Part shown: positions 11,329 through 21,342 of the stretch, piece by piece
Position numbering within the stretch: position 1 is the first letter of the stretch
Layout of the letters: the number at the start of each line of letters is the position of its first letter
Assembly (NCBI GenBank): GCA_038380435.1
Contig: JAWZYU010000663.1
Coordinates: 25,472 to 89,471, forward strand
Reading direction: 5' to 3'
Source of the DNA: Ryuthela nishihirai
Taxonomy: Eukaryota > Arthropoda > Arachnida > Araneae > Heptathelidae
Length of the DNA stretch: 64,000 bases
Translations under genes and position numbers: made by a program
The notes under the pieces: model-generated
Databases searched by the model: none
What the model saw: the letters and a program-made list of their open reading frames with translations, nothing else
What the model was told of the DNA's origin: nothing

Positions 11329-11999
11329 TTACTTTATACTTGAATATTTAACATAGATGCAACATCTTCCAAAGAAAAGAGAAAACTTTTTTAAGTTGAT
11401 CTTGAACATATTAAAATTTTTTTCACTTCTAATTTCAAGAGGCAACTGATTGAAGATTTTAGGTGCGATATACGAATAATGCTTATGAGAAATTTCTTTT
11501 TTGGTCAAAGGAACTGAATATTGTGGATCTTTCTCTCTGAAGTTGTAAAATCCGGCTGAATCTGAATATTAAAGCAATTTTGCTTAAAAAATATCATCAC
11601 TCTTGAAACAAATATGTGTCTAATAGGTGGAATTTTGAGTACAGAGTAACGACTGAAATTGCTTAAAATATCAGTGTTATATTTTGCAATTAATTTAATA
11701 ATTTTGTTTTGCAGAGACACCAGAGGTTTAAAAACCAAGACATAAGTTCCACCCCAACAAATTATACCGTATTGAAATACTGCTTGTATCCACGAGAAGT
11801 ACAATGTTCGCAGCATATTAAGATTAATTTTGCATTTCAAGTGGTGCAATTTGAGTAGTTTGTAATGTGCTCTACATTTGATGTAGTCAATATGTTTCTT
11901 CCATTTTAGATTCTTATCCATGAAAATACCTAAATATTTAATTCTCTCAACCTGTTCTATGTCATCACAAAGGCAATCAATATGTTTATAGCATTGAGG
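11329..11999 (-). pseudogene. LINE-1 reverse transcriptase, C-terminal region
   Basis: Reads VERIKYLGIFMDKNLKW-KHI (the usual thumb motif after the RT palm), then WIQAVFQYGIICWGG and LQNKIIKLI. After a frameshift near 11,540 it continues to YSYIAPKIFNQLPLEIRSEK and FKINLKKF, the standard end of Jockey/CR1-type ORF2. A TAA at 11,329-11,331 ends it. Broken by the frameshift and by the SINE at 12,000. Confidence 0.85.
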
Positions 12000-12624
12000 T
12001 TGGGTTGGGTTGGATTGTTTTACCTCTGAGCGGCACTTTTTTGCACACCATGGGCTAAATGGCCAGGCCACAAGGACCCCGAAGGCTCAGAGAAGGTTGG
12101 GGGAGGGGACCCACTGGAACAGCTGTTGGGAGACAGATGGTAGTCTCCCGTCAAGGCCATCCAGCGTGTTCTTTAACGTGCACAGGGTATGGTTCTCCCG
12201 CACACGGGCCACGGCTTAACGTCTCATCCGACGGACGGCGGCCTTTTCAAGCCCATCGGTGTCCCCTACTGACCGTGGGCAGGGCGGGGAAATTTGCGGA
12301 GATAAATCTCAACGCTGACCTAGCTGGGTTGTGGGTTGTTTTACCTCTGAGCGGCACTTTTTTGCACACCATGGGCTAAATGGCCAGGCCACAAGAACCC
12401 CGAAGGCTGAGAGAAGGTTGGGGAAGGGGACCCACTGTAACAGCTGTTGGGAGACAGATGGTAACCTCCCGTCAAGGCCATCCAGCGTGTTCTTTAACGT
12501 GCACAGGGTATGGCTCTCCTGCACACGGGCCACAGCTTAACGTCTCATCCGACGGACGGTGGCCTTTCCAAGCCCATCGGTGTCCCCTACTGACCATGAG
12601 CAGGGCGGGGAATTTTGCGGAGAA
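12000..12624 (-). mobile_element. SINE-M dimer inside LINE-1, single target-site duplication
   Basis: Two antisense units in series: 12,001-about 12,312, ending in the tRNA-like part at CTAGCTGGG, then about 12,313-12,624, ending at GCGGAGA. Both 5' ends are truncated. The pair is flanked by one direct duplication ATAGCATTGAGG (11,988-11,999 and 12,625-12,636), which shows that the dimer occupies one insertion site in the LINE. Either a dimeric RNA was inserted, or a second SINE entered the first. Confidence 0.9.
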
Positions 12625-12636
12625 ATAGCATTGAGG

Positions 12637-13022
12637 TAAATGCAGTTTAATGATCAAAGCATTTGCAGCATTTTGGTTATTTTTCAAATTGTAGAAAACA
12701 AATTTAGTTAGTTTCTTAATAATTGAGAGTTTATTATTTTCGAACCACATATTAACTATCTCAAGAACATTGGACAATAAATCTGTAATAGTTTGGTTAC
12801 TAAACGTCAATGCAGTGTCATCTGCAAAGGAAGTACTATTACAATTAATGTTCATTTCCCAGAGGTCATAATATAAATATTAAACAATAGGGGGCCAAGA
12901 ACAGAGCCCTGCGGAATGCCATATTTAGTTTGTTTTGGATTGGTGAGGCAGCTTTTTAATATAATTGAGTTCCATTTGTTAAGTAATTGATAAACCATTC
13001 TAGAGCAATCCCTCTCATACCT
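12637..13022 (-). pseudogene. LINE-1 reverse transcriptase, catalytic core fragment
   Basis: Shows YGIPQGSVLGPLLFNIYI (RT motif before the palm) and FADDTAL (catalytic YADD box, with F for Y), followed by NMWFENNKLSI-KK. A missing base between NIYI and NDLWEMN shifts the frame. The part 5' of VYQLLNKW is absent. RT would copy the element's RNA at the target. Here it is a relic. Confidence 0.88.
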
Positions 13023-13404
13023 GGGGCGGGGGTGGCTCAGTCGATAGCGCGCCAGGCTCGTAATCTGTAGTTCCCAGGTTCGAGTCCCAGCTGGGTCAGC
13101 GTTGAGATTTATCTCCGCAAAATCCCCGCCCTGCCCACGGTCAGTAGGGGACACCGATGGGCTTGGAAAGGCCGCCGTCCGTCGGATGGGACGTTAAGCC
13201 GTGGCCCCGTGTGCGGGAGAGCCATACCCTGTGCACGTTAAAGAACACACTGGATAGCCTTGACGGGAGGCTACCATCTGTCTCCCAACAGCTGTTCCAG
13301 TGGGTCCCCTCCCCCAACCTTCTCTGAGCCTTCGGGGTCCATGTGACCTGGCCATTTAGCCCATGGTGTGCAAAAAAGTGCCGCTCAGAGGTAAAACAAC
13401 CCAA
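13023..13404 (+). mobile_element. SINE-M, full length, first unit of a trimer
   Basis: Complete copy starting at GGGGCGGGGG and inserted against LINE-1. Its tail CAACCCAA joins directly to CGTTAAAGAACACGC, the core position from which the next module starts. Confidence 0.92.
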
Positions 13405-13755
13405 CGTTAAAGAACACGCTGGATGGCCTTGACGGGAGGCTACCATCTGTCTCCCAACAGCTGTTCCAGTGGGCCCCCTCCCCCCCCCCCCAACCTTCAC
13501 TGAGCCTTCGAGGTCCATGTGACCTGTCCATTTAGCCCATGGTGTGCAAAAAAGTGCCGCTCAGAGGTAAAACAACCCAACGTTAAAGAACACGCTGGAT
13601 GGCCTTGACGGGAGGCTACCATCTGTCTCCCAACAGCTGTTCCAGTGGGTCCCCTCCCCACCCCCCAACCTTCTCTGAGCCTTCGAGGTCCATGTGACTT
13701 GGCCATTTAGTCCATGGTGTGCAAAAAAGTGCCGCTCAGAGGTAAAACAACCCAA
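13405..13755 (+). repeat. Two tandem SINE-M 3' modules (176 and 175 bp)
   Basis: Units 13,405-13,580 and 13,581-13,755 each run from CGTTAAAGAACACGCTGG to GGTAAAACAACCCAA. Both carry a poly-C expansion before CCAACCTTC, absent from the full unit upstream, so the modules are closest to each other. Confidence 0.92.
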
Positions 13756-13844
13756 AAAGAACAAGCCCAAGTGCTCCAGTTTTTTGGTGCAGCAATGTAT
13801 GTTAAAAATGATCAAACCTAACAGACTTAAGAAAGTAATGAAAG

Positions 13845-14376
13845 TTACTATATATATTGGAGCACTGAAACATCCCCAAGGCTAGACTTAACGAGATGCC
13901 CCACTTGCCAAAATCACAAAGTGTACTGAACACAATTTGAGTTCCACTTGAAGGCCTATCCTTCCGTCCAATGTTGCCTCTGTTTGTTTTCTTCTTTTTT
14001 TGTTCCTTTTTTTCGATTCTTTGTTTCCTACGTAGCAGGAAAACCCGTGACCGTGACGTTTTCGCTGCCATTCAAGAAAAACCGTCTTCTCTTCTCTTCC
14101 AAGGCGGGAAGGAAAGAGACTCTCTAGGCATGCGCGCGCTTGAGCGACGGCTACTTTGGCCATCCAGGTGAAACAGAACCAGAAACATCAGCATTTGATG
14201 CCTGGCGGCGCATCCACTTGACATTTCCCTAGCGACAGAGTTATACCGGATCCTGTGGATGTTCCCAATCATTTTTTTTTAACTCAAATTTCGTTTATTA
14301 TCATATGAACCCGGGTTCGAATCCACGGTAGGAGGGGGGGATTAAGGTAGGGTAGGTGGGGGGTCCAGGGTAGGAA
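13845..14376. other. Interior of the inverted-repeat element, unrecognised
   Basis: Open frames on both strands are short and mutually overlapping, with no motif I recognise. GGTTCGAATCC at about 14,313 matches a box B consensus but has no box A at proper distance, so it may be a tRNA or SINE relic. Confidence 0.4.
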
Positions 14377-14985
14377 GTTGGGTTGTTTTACCTCTGAGCG
14401 GCAGTTTTTTGCACACCATGGGCTAAATGGCCAGGTCACATGGACCCCGAAGGTTCAGAGAAGGTTGGGAGAGGAGACCCACTGGAACAGCTGTTGGGAG
14501 ACAGATGGTAGCCTCCCGTCAAGGCCATCCAGCGTGTTCTTTAACGTGCACAGGGTTGGGTTGTTTTACCTCTGAGCGGCACTTTTTTTCACACCATGGG
14601 CTAAATGGCCAGGTCACATGGACCCCGAAGGCTCAGGGAAGGTTGGGGGAGGGGACCCACTGGAACAGCTGTTGGGAGACAGATGGTAGCCTCCCGTCAA
14701 GGCCATCCAGCGTGTTCTTTAACGTGCGCAGGGTATGGCTCTCCCGCACACGGAGCCACGGCTTAACGTCCCATCCGACGGACGGCGGCCTTTCCAAGCC
14801 CATCGGTGTCCCCTACTGACCGTGGGCAGGGTGGGGAATTTTGCGGAGATAAATCTCAACGCTGACCCAGCTGGGACTCGGACTTGGGAACTACAGATTA
14901 CGAGCCTGGCGCGCTACCGACTGAGCCACCCCCGCCCCCAACGTGCACAAGGTATGGCTCTCCCGCACACGAGACCACGGCTTAA
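14377..14985 (-). mobile_element. SINE-M interrupted by a second SINE-M
   Basis: An older antisense copy occupies 14,377-14,554 and resumes at 14,940-14,985. A full antisense copy (14,555-14,939) is inserted at its core. The duplicated target AACGTGCACAGG / AACGTGCACAAGG flanks the insert, which is direct evidence for SINE-into-SINE nesting. Confidence 0.92.
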
Positions 14986-15306
14986 CGAGGAGGGGGGAGA
15001 GAGCAAGGGATAGGCAGATGCAGAAGGAACAAAGCCAGAGAAAAGATCTGTGAGAAGGCGATACCTCAGCAAAATGGTAACATAAATGAACCACTCAAAT
15101 TCTGATGAAGGTCGAATTGCCACGCCTTGTATTCTAATTTTCGTATTTCTTTATTGTCTGTTAGGTTTGGTCATTTTTAACGTACATTGCTGCACCAAAA
15201 AAAAATTTGCTTTTTGTGCCACTAGCAATCTAATTTTTAAGCTCTATAAATTATAAAATATGCATTTAATACAAAAATTCGAGTTTTGCGGAAACTTCTT
15301 TTAGAC
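14986..15306. other. Spacer; right arm of the inverted-repeat element and foldback-like relic
   Basis: Besides the right arm, 15,238-15,285 matches the outer arm of the foldback family (GCTCTATAAATTATAAAATA). No gene. Confidence 0.5.
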
Positions 15307-15503
15307 CAGTGTCTCGCAAACTGTGTGCCGCGAGAGATTTTCAAATTGACACTAGATATTCCAAAGATTTCATTTTGACTTGACTTGTGTTATCGACGTG
15401 CTTTAATAAAAATCTTTCAGATTTTATCAACTGGGATCTTGTAAGTATTTATCAAGCTTTTTCCAAATTTTGGTATTAATTTTTGATTGTTTCAAGCCAT
15501 AGA

Positions 15504-15587
15504 ATGGACAAATATTTAAAACAAACACCGAGTTATGAATTAAAGAACGACGGCAAATCTTCAAGTGAAACCAGGCTGATGACGTGA
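15504..15587 (+). pseudogene. Possible N-terminal relic of a hAT transposase
   Basis: A 27-codon frame starts MDKYLKQTPSYELKND and is cut by TGA. MDKFLKR/MDKYLK-type starts are common in hAT transposases and their ZBED-like domesticated relatives, and it sits at the expected place 200 bp inside the left end. The similarity is short and from memory, so this is tentative. Confidence 0.4.
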
Positions 15588-15696
15588 ACAAAGCGCAACT
15601 ATAATGACGATTATATAGAGAATCTAAATTTTAAATAAAATGCATTTAACGAAACTTCAATTTTCCTCTTTTTACTAACCATCAAAAATTCTTTTT

Positions 15697-16885
15697 TAGT
15701 GTGCCGCGGAAAAAAAATTAGATTGTGTGCTGCGGGAAAAAAAATTAGATTCAGTGTGCTGCGGAAAAAAAATTAGATTGTGTGCTGCGGGAAAAAAAAT
15801 TAGATGCAGTGTGCTGCGGAAAAAAAAATTAGATTCAGTGTGCCGCAGAGTAAAAAAATTAGATTCAGTGTGCTGCGGAAAAAAAAATTAGATTCAGTGT
15901 GCTGCGGAAAAAAAAATTAGATTCAGTGTGCCGCAGAGTAAAAAAATTAGATTCAGTGTGCCGCAGAGTAAAAAAATTAGATTCAGTGTGCTGCGGAAAA
16001 AAAAATTAGATTCAGTGTGCCGCAGAGTAAAAAAATTAGATTCAGTGTGCTGCGGAAAAAAAAATTAGATTCAGTGTGCCGCAGAGTAAAAAAATTAGAT
16101 TCAGTGTGCTGCGGAAAAAAAAATTAGATTCAGTGTGCTGCAGAGTAAAAAAATTAGATTCAGTGTGCTGCGGAAAAAAAATTAGATTCAGTGTGCTGCG
16201 GAAAAAAAAATTAGATTCAGTGTGCCGCAGAGTAAAAAAATTAGATTCAGTGTGCTGCGGAAAAAAAATTAGATTCAGTGTGCTGCGGAAAAAAAAATTA
16301 GATTCAGTGTGCCGCAGAGTAAAAAAATTAGATTCAGTGTGCTGCGGAAAAAAAATTAGATTCAGTGTGCCGCAGAGTAAAAAAATTAGATTCAGTGTGC
16401 TGCGGAAAAAAAAATTAGATTCAGTGTGCCGCAGAGTAAAAAAATTAGATTCAGTGTGCTGCGGAAAAAAAATTAGATTCAGTGTGCCGCAGAGTAAAAA
16501 AATTAGATTCAGTGTGCTGCGGAAAAAAAAATTAGATTCAGTGTGCCGCAGAGTAAAAAAATTAGATTCAGTGTGCTGCGGAAAAAAAAATTAGATTCAG
16601 TGTGCCGCAGAGTAAAAAAATTAGATTCAGTGTGCTGCAGAGTAAAAAAATTAGATTCAGTGTGCTGCGGAAAAAAAATTAGATTCAGTGTGCTGCGGAA
16701 AAAAAAATTAGATACAGTGTGCCGCAGAGTAAAAAAATTAGATTCAGTGTGCTGCGGAAAAAAAATTAGATTCAGTGTGCTGCGGAAAAAAAAATTAGAT
16801 TCAGTGTGCCGCAGAGTAAAAAAATTAGATTCAGTGTGCTGCGGAAAAAAAATTAGATTCAGTGTGCCGCAGAGTAAAAAAAATT
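15697..16885 (+). repeat. 29/30-bp minisatellite inside the hAT element
   Basis: Two alternating unit types, CAGTGTGCTGCGG + A-run + TTAGATT (28-29 bp) and CAGTGTGCCGCAGAG + TA-run + TTAGATT (30 bp), about 40 units. The units echo the element's own sub-terminal CTGTGTGCCGCGAGAG, and the last unit merges into the right end. Long open frames on both strands (up to about 170 codons) result from the period and are not genes. Confidence 0.95.
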
Positions 16886-16905
16886 TTCGAGACACTGTTT
16901 TAGAC

Positions 16906-17189
16906 GATGACAGAATGAGCAAACAGAATATAGTCCAGCATCCCACTACAAGGTACATGGCAAGTTACGATCTTAAACCCGACGACAATATCAATGGGTT
17001 TAAGATGGTCCCATAAAATTGAACATCAGAAGAATTTCACTAGTTTCAGAGTAGTGGACGGGAGGCAGAGAAATTTCACGCCATCACAGTTCCGATGTTT
17101 TTTAACGCTGACCTCAGAACTATGCACCATCAGAATTTCGCTGATTTAATGGAGGCACACAATCAGGCATCATAAGAATTTCGATTTTA
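16906..17189. other. Flank of hAT element and of 94-bp satellite
   Basis: GATGACAGAATGAGCAAACA at 16,906 recurs at 21,102 as GATGACAGAATGAGCAAGCA in a context without the hAT element. No gene. Confidence 0.55.
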
Positions 17190-20100
17190 TTTGGCCGGAG
17201 GGCTGGGTGGTGGCAATTCCGCATCATAAGAATTTCAATGATGCTGGGGATGGGTGGTGGCAATTCGGCAGCATCAGAGTTTCAATGGTTCTCGGGATGG
17301 GAGTGGTGGTGGCAATTCGGCAGCATCAGAGTTTCAATGGTTCTCGGGATGGGGATGGGGGTGGCATTTCGGCAGCATCAGAATTTCAATGGTTCATGGG
17401 ATGGGGGTGGCAATTCGGCAACATCGGAATTTCAATGGTTCTGGGGATGGGTGATGGGAATTTGAAGAAAAATTTGAGATGATTGAGAAATTTGAGATTT
17501 CCTTCAATTGATTGAGAAGAATTTGATCCCACTGGACAATTGTTATGAGGATGGGTGGTGGCAATTTGGCCCCATCAGAATTTCAATGGTCCTGGGGATG
17601 GGTGGTGGCAATTCGGCCTCATCAGAATTTCAATGGTTGTGGGGATGAGGGATGTGAATTTGGCCCCATCAGAATTTCAATGGTCCTGGGGATGGGTGGT
17701 GGCAATTCGGCCTCATCAGAATTTCAATGGTTGTGGGGATGAGGGATGTGAATTTGGCCCCATCAGAATTTCAATGGTTCTGGGGATGGGTGGTGGCAAT
17801 TCGGCCTCATCAGAATTTCAATGGTTGTGGGGATGAGGGATGTGAATTTGGCCCCATCAGAATTTCAATGGTTCTGGGGATGGGTGGTGGCAATTCGGCC
17901 TCATCAGAATTTCAATGGTTGTGGGGATGAGGGATGTGAATTTAGCCCCATCAGAATTTCAATGGTTCTGGGGATGGGTGGTGGCAATTCGGCCTCAGCA
18001 GAATTTCAATGGTTGTGGGGATGAGGGATGTGAATTTGGCCCCATCAGAATTTCAATGGTTCTGGGGATGGGTGGTGGCAATTCGGCCTCATCAGAATTT
18101 CAATGGTTGTGGGGATGAGGGATGCGAATTCGGCCCCATCAGAATTTCAATGGTTGTGGTGATGAGGGATGCGAATTTGGCCCCCATCAGAATTTCAATG
18201 GTTGTGGGGATGAGGGATGTGAATTTGGCCCCATCAGAATTTCAATGGTTCTGGGGATGGGTGGTGGCAATTCGGCCTCAGCAGAATTTCAATGGTTGTG
18301 GGGATGAGGGATGTGAATTTGGCCCCATCAGAATTTCAATGGTTCTGGGGATGGGTGGTGGCAATTCGGCCTCATCAGAATTTCAATGGTTGTGGGGATG
18401 AGGGATGTGAATTTGGCCCCATCAGAATTTCAATGGTTCTGGGGATGGGTGGTGGCAATTCGGCCTCAGCAGAATTTCAATGATTGCGGGGATGAGTGAT
18501 GTGAATTTGGCCCCATCAGAATTTCAATGGTTCTGGGGATGGGTGGTGGCAATTCGGCCTCAGCAGAATTTCAATGGTTGTGGGGATGAGGGATGTGAAT
18601 TTGGCCCCATCAGAATTTCAATGGTTCTGGGGATGGGTGGTGGCAATTCGGCCTCAGCAGAATTTCAATGGTTGTGGGGATGAGGGATGTGAATTTGGCC
18701 CCATCAGAATTTCAATGGTTCTGGGGATGGGTGGTGGCAATTCGGCCTCAGCAGAATTTCAATGGTTGTGGGGATGAGGGATGTGAATTTGGCCCCATCA
18801 GAATTTCAATGGTTCTGGGGATGGGTGGTGGCAATTCGGCCTCATCAGAATTTCAATGGTTGTGGGGATGAGGGATGTGAATTTGGCCCCATCAGAATTT
18901 CAATGGTTCTGGGGATGGGTGGTGGCAATTCGGCCTCAGCAGAATTTCAATGGTTGTGGGGATGAGGGATGTGAATTTGGCCCCATTAGAATTTCAATGG
19001 TTCTGGGGATGGGTGGTGGCAATTCGGCCTCAGCAGAATTTCAATGATTGCGGGGATGAGGGATGTGAATTTAGCCCCATCAGAATTTCAATGGTTCTGG
19101 GGATGGGTGGTGGCAATTCGGCCTCAGCAGAATTTCAATGGTTGTGGGGATGAGGGATGTGAATTTGGCCCCATCAGAATTTCAATGGTTCTGGGGATGG
19201 GTGGTGGCAATTCGGCCTCAGCAGAATTTCAATGGTTGTGGGGATGAGGGATGTGAATTTGGCCCCATCAGAATTTCAATGGTCCTGGGGATGGGTGGTG
19301 GCAATTCGGCCTCATCAGAATTTCAATGGTTGTGGGGATGAGGGATGTGAATTTGGCCCCATCAGAATTTCAATGGTTCTGGGGATGGGTGGTGGCAATT
19401 CGGCCTCAGCAGAATTTCAATAGTTGTGGGGATGAGGGATGTGAATTTGGCCCCATCAGAATTTCAATGGTTCTGGGGATGGGTGGTGGCAATTCGGCCT
19501 CATCAGAATTTCAATGGTTGTGGGGATGAGGGATGTGAATTTGGCCCCATCAGAATTTCAATGATTCTGGGGATGGGTGGTGGCAATTCGGCCTCAGCAG
19601 AATTTCAATGGTTGTGGGGATGAGGGATGTGAATTTGGCCCCATCAGAATTTCAATGGTTCTGGGGATGGGTGGTGGCAATTCGGCCTCAGCAGAATTTC
19701 AATGGTTGTGGGGATGAGGGATGTGAATTTGGCCCCCATCAGAATTTCAATGGTTCTGGGGATGGGTGGTGGCAATTCGGCCTCAGCAGAATTTCAATGG
19801 TTGTGGGGATGAGGGATGTGAATTTGGCCCCATCAGAATTTCAATGGTTCTGGGGATGGGTGGTGGCAATTCGGCCTCAGCAGAATTTCAATGGTTGTGG
19901 GGATGAGGGATGTGAATTTGGCCCCATCAGAATTTCAATGGTTCTGGGGATGGGTGGTGGCAATTCGGCCTCATCAGAATTTCAATGATTGCGGGGATGA
20001 GGGATGTGAATTTGGCCCCATCAGAATTTCAATGGTTCTGGGGATGGGTGGTGGCAATTCGGCCTCATCAGAATTTCAATGGTTGTGGGGATGAGGGATG

Positions 20101-20260
20101 CGAATTTGGCCCCATCAGAATTTCAATGGTTCTGGGGATGGGTGATGGCAATTCGGCCACATCAGAATTTCAATGGTTGTGGGGATGAGGGATGTGAATT
20201 TCCCTCAGAAACATTGAAATTCCCATCGGAATTTCAATGTTTCTGAGGATGGGAATGGTG
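17190..20260 (+). repeat. 94-bp satellite (two 47-bp half-units), about 30 copies
   Basis: Half-unit A: GAATTTCAATGGTTGTGGGG + ATGAGGGATGTGAATTTGGC. Half-unit B: same start, then TTCTGGGGATGGGTGGTGGC + AATTCGGCCTCAGCA. The A-B dimer repeats every 94 bp from about 17,540. Before that, single B-like half-units with insertions stand alone (17,200-17,460), so dimerisation came later. Local changes include an A-A run at 18,105-18,215 and spread of the TCATCA/TCAGCA variant. Confidence 0.95.
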
Positions 20261-20302
20261 GCCATTTGGCACCATCAGTATTTCTATGGCTTAACGGAGG
20301 CA

Positions 20303-20341
20303 AGTGCAAAAAAAATTGCAGTTCAGAAATAAAACAACCAG
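20303..20341 (+). mobile_element. SINE-M 3' end fragment
   Basis: GTGCAAAAAAAATTGCAG followed by TTCAGAAATAAAACAACCA matches the last 40 bases of SINE-M with several changes. It borders the 94-bp satellite. Confidence 0.6.
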
Positions 20342-20438
20342 CCTAATAAAGACGTTGCTAAGTATACGTAAGCATATAAGACTGTGCTGATTTTCCAGTT
20401 GTTTGCAAATGACCCTTCAAAATAACTTCAATAAAACT
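20342..20438. other. Spacer
   Basis: Nothing recognised. Confidence 0.4.
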
Positions 20439-20449
20439 GTCTTCGTATA

Positions 20450-20842
20450 GGGGCGGGGGTGGCTCAGTCGGTAGCGCGCCAGGCTCGTAATCGGTAGTTT
20501 CCAGGTTCGAGTCCCAGCTGGGTCAGCGTTGAGATTTATCTCCGCAAAATTTCCCCGCCCTGCCCACGGTCAGTAGAGGACACCGATGGGCTTGGAAAGG
20601 CCGTCGTCCATTGGATGGGACGTTAAGCCGTGGCTCCGTGTGCGGGAGAGCCATACCCTGTGCACGTTAAAGAACACGCTGGATGGCCTTGACGGGAGGC
20701 TACCATCTGTCTCCCAACAGCTGTTCCAGTGGGTCCCCTCCCCCAACCTTCTCTGAGCCTTCGGGGTCCTTGTGACCTGGCCATTTAGCCCATGGTGTGC
20801 AAAAAAGTGCCGCTCAGAGGTAAAACAATCCAATCCAATTCA
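20450..20842 (+). mobile_element. SINE-M, full length with target-site duplication
   Basis: Complete copy flanked by GTCTTCGTATA (20,439-20,449 and 20,843-20,853). Its tail reads AATCCAATCCAATTCA, a TCCAA variant of the usual CCCAA tail also seen in the copy at 30,999. Confidence 0.95.
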
Positions 20843-20853
20843 GTCTTCGTATA

Positions 20854-21342
20854 TCCTTAAATTTACGATCTCAGCTTTAAAAACTTTGTGTTAATCCGCA
20901 TCTAAACATATTCAAAGCGTTAAAAAATAACTTACCATTTGCAATAAAGATTAGATAAAATCTTCCACTATCACATTACCTTTATTTGATTTTATGTGAA
21001 ATCTGTTTACAGCATAGCAAATCATCAGCTGTTCCTCGCATCATTTGCATAACTAACTTATTTCGCTGACAGACGTCACTTTTTTTTGCGCAATTTTAGA
21101 AGATGACAGAATGAGCAAGCAGAAGATAGTCCTGCACCTTCAGTCCCCCACCCTCACAACGTTTTCCTCCTTTCCCCCAAAGCGGTTCTTCGTTCACCCT
21201 TTTCTACTGCCAAGTTCACCTTGAAGTCTAACCAGGACCATTTATTTTACAGCTTTTATGTGTCACGATTTTCGAAGACGCCGCTGACTTACATTTCGAG
21301 AATCCGTGTCTCCTGGCCTTTGGCACTTCACCCTTCTTGGAG
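20854..21342. other. Unique flank with a paralog of the hAT-2 target site
   Basis: At 21,085-21,138, TTTGCGCAATTTTAGA + AGATGACAGAATGAGCAAGC parallels both flanks of the hAT element at 15,307-16,897 joined together. No gene recognised. Confidence 0.55.

Larger units (their letters stand above)
11133..13022 (-). mobile_element. Broken non-LTR retrotransposon (LINE-1 of window)
   Basis: A minus-strand 3' portion of a LINE with an ORF2-type reverse transcriptase. On the minus strand it ends in AATAAAATTGATTGATTG, a polyadenylation-like signal followed by TTGA repeats. The RT core is at 12,637-13,022 and the C-terminal region at 11,329-11,999, separated by a SINE-M insertion with a 12-bp target-site duplication. 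The 5' end is lost at another SINE-M at 13,023. It sits in a foldback element, whose right arm it truncates. Jockey/CR1-like by motif, clade uncertain. Confidence 0.85.
13780..15202. mobile_element. 1.42-kb element with terminal inverted repeats
   Basis: The sequence TTTTTTGGTGCAGCAATGTA opens a left arm (13,780-13,826) whose inverse closes at 15,156-15,202 (AACGTACATTGCTGCACC then A-run). The arms are about 47 bp with few mismatches. Between them lie about 550 bp of unrecognised DNA, a nested SINE-M pair and a short unique right part. I see no transposase, so class is unknown. Confidence 0.65.
15307..16897 (+). mobile_element. hAT-type element with perfect 8-bp target-site duplication
   Basis: Left end CAGTGTCTCGCAAACTGTGT, right end ...TTTTCGAGACACTG, its inverse. 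TTTTAGAC occurs directly outside both ends (15,299-15,306 and 16,898-16,905), a perfect 8-bp duplication as hAT elements make. Length 1,591 bp, of which about 1.2 kb is an internal minisatellite. Only a small transposase-like relic remains, so it is non-autonomous. Confidence 0.93.

Noticed and set aside
16076..17016. Lysine/cysteine-rich repeat protein frames
   Set aside because: Product of a 29/30-bp minisatellite inside a hAT element. The antisense frame is equally long.
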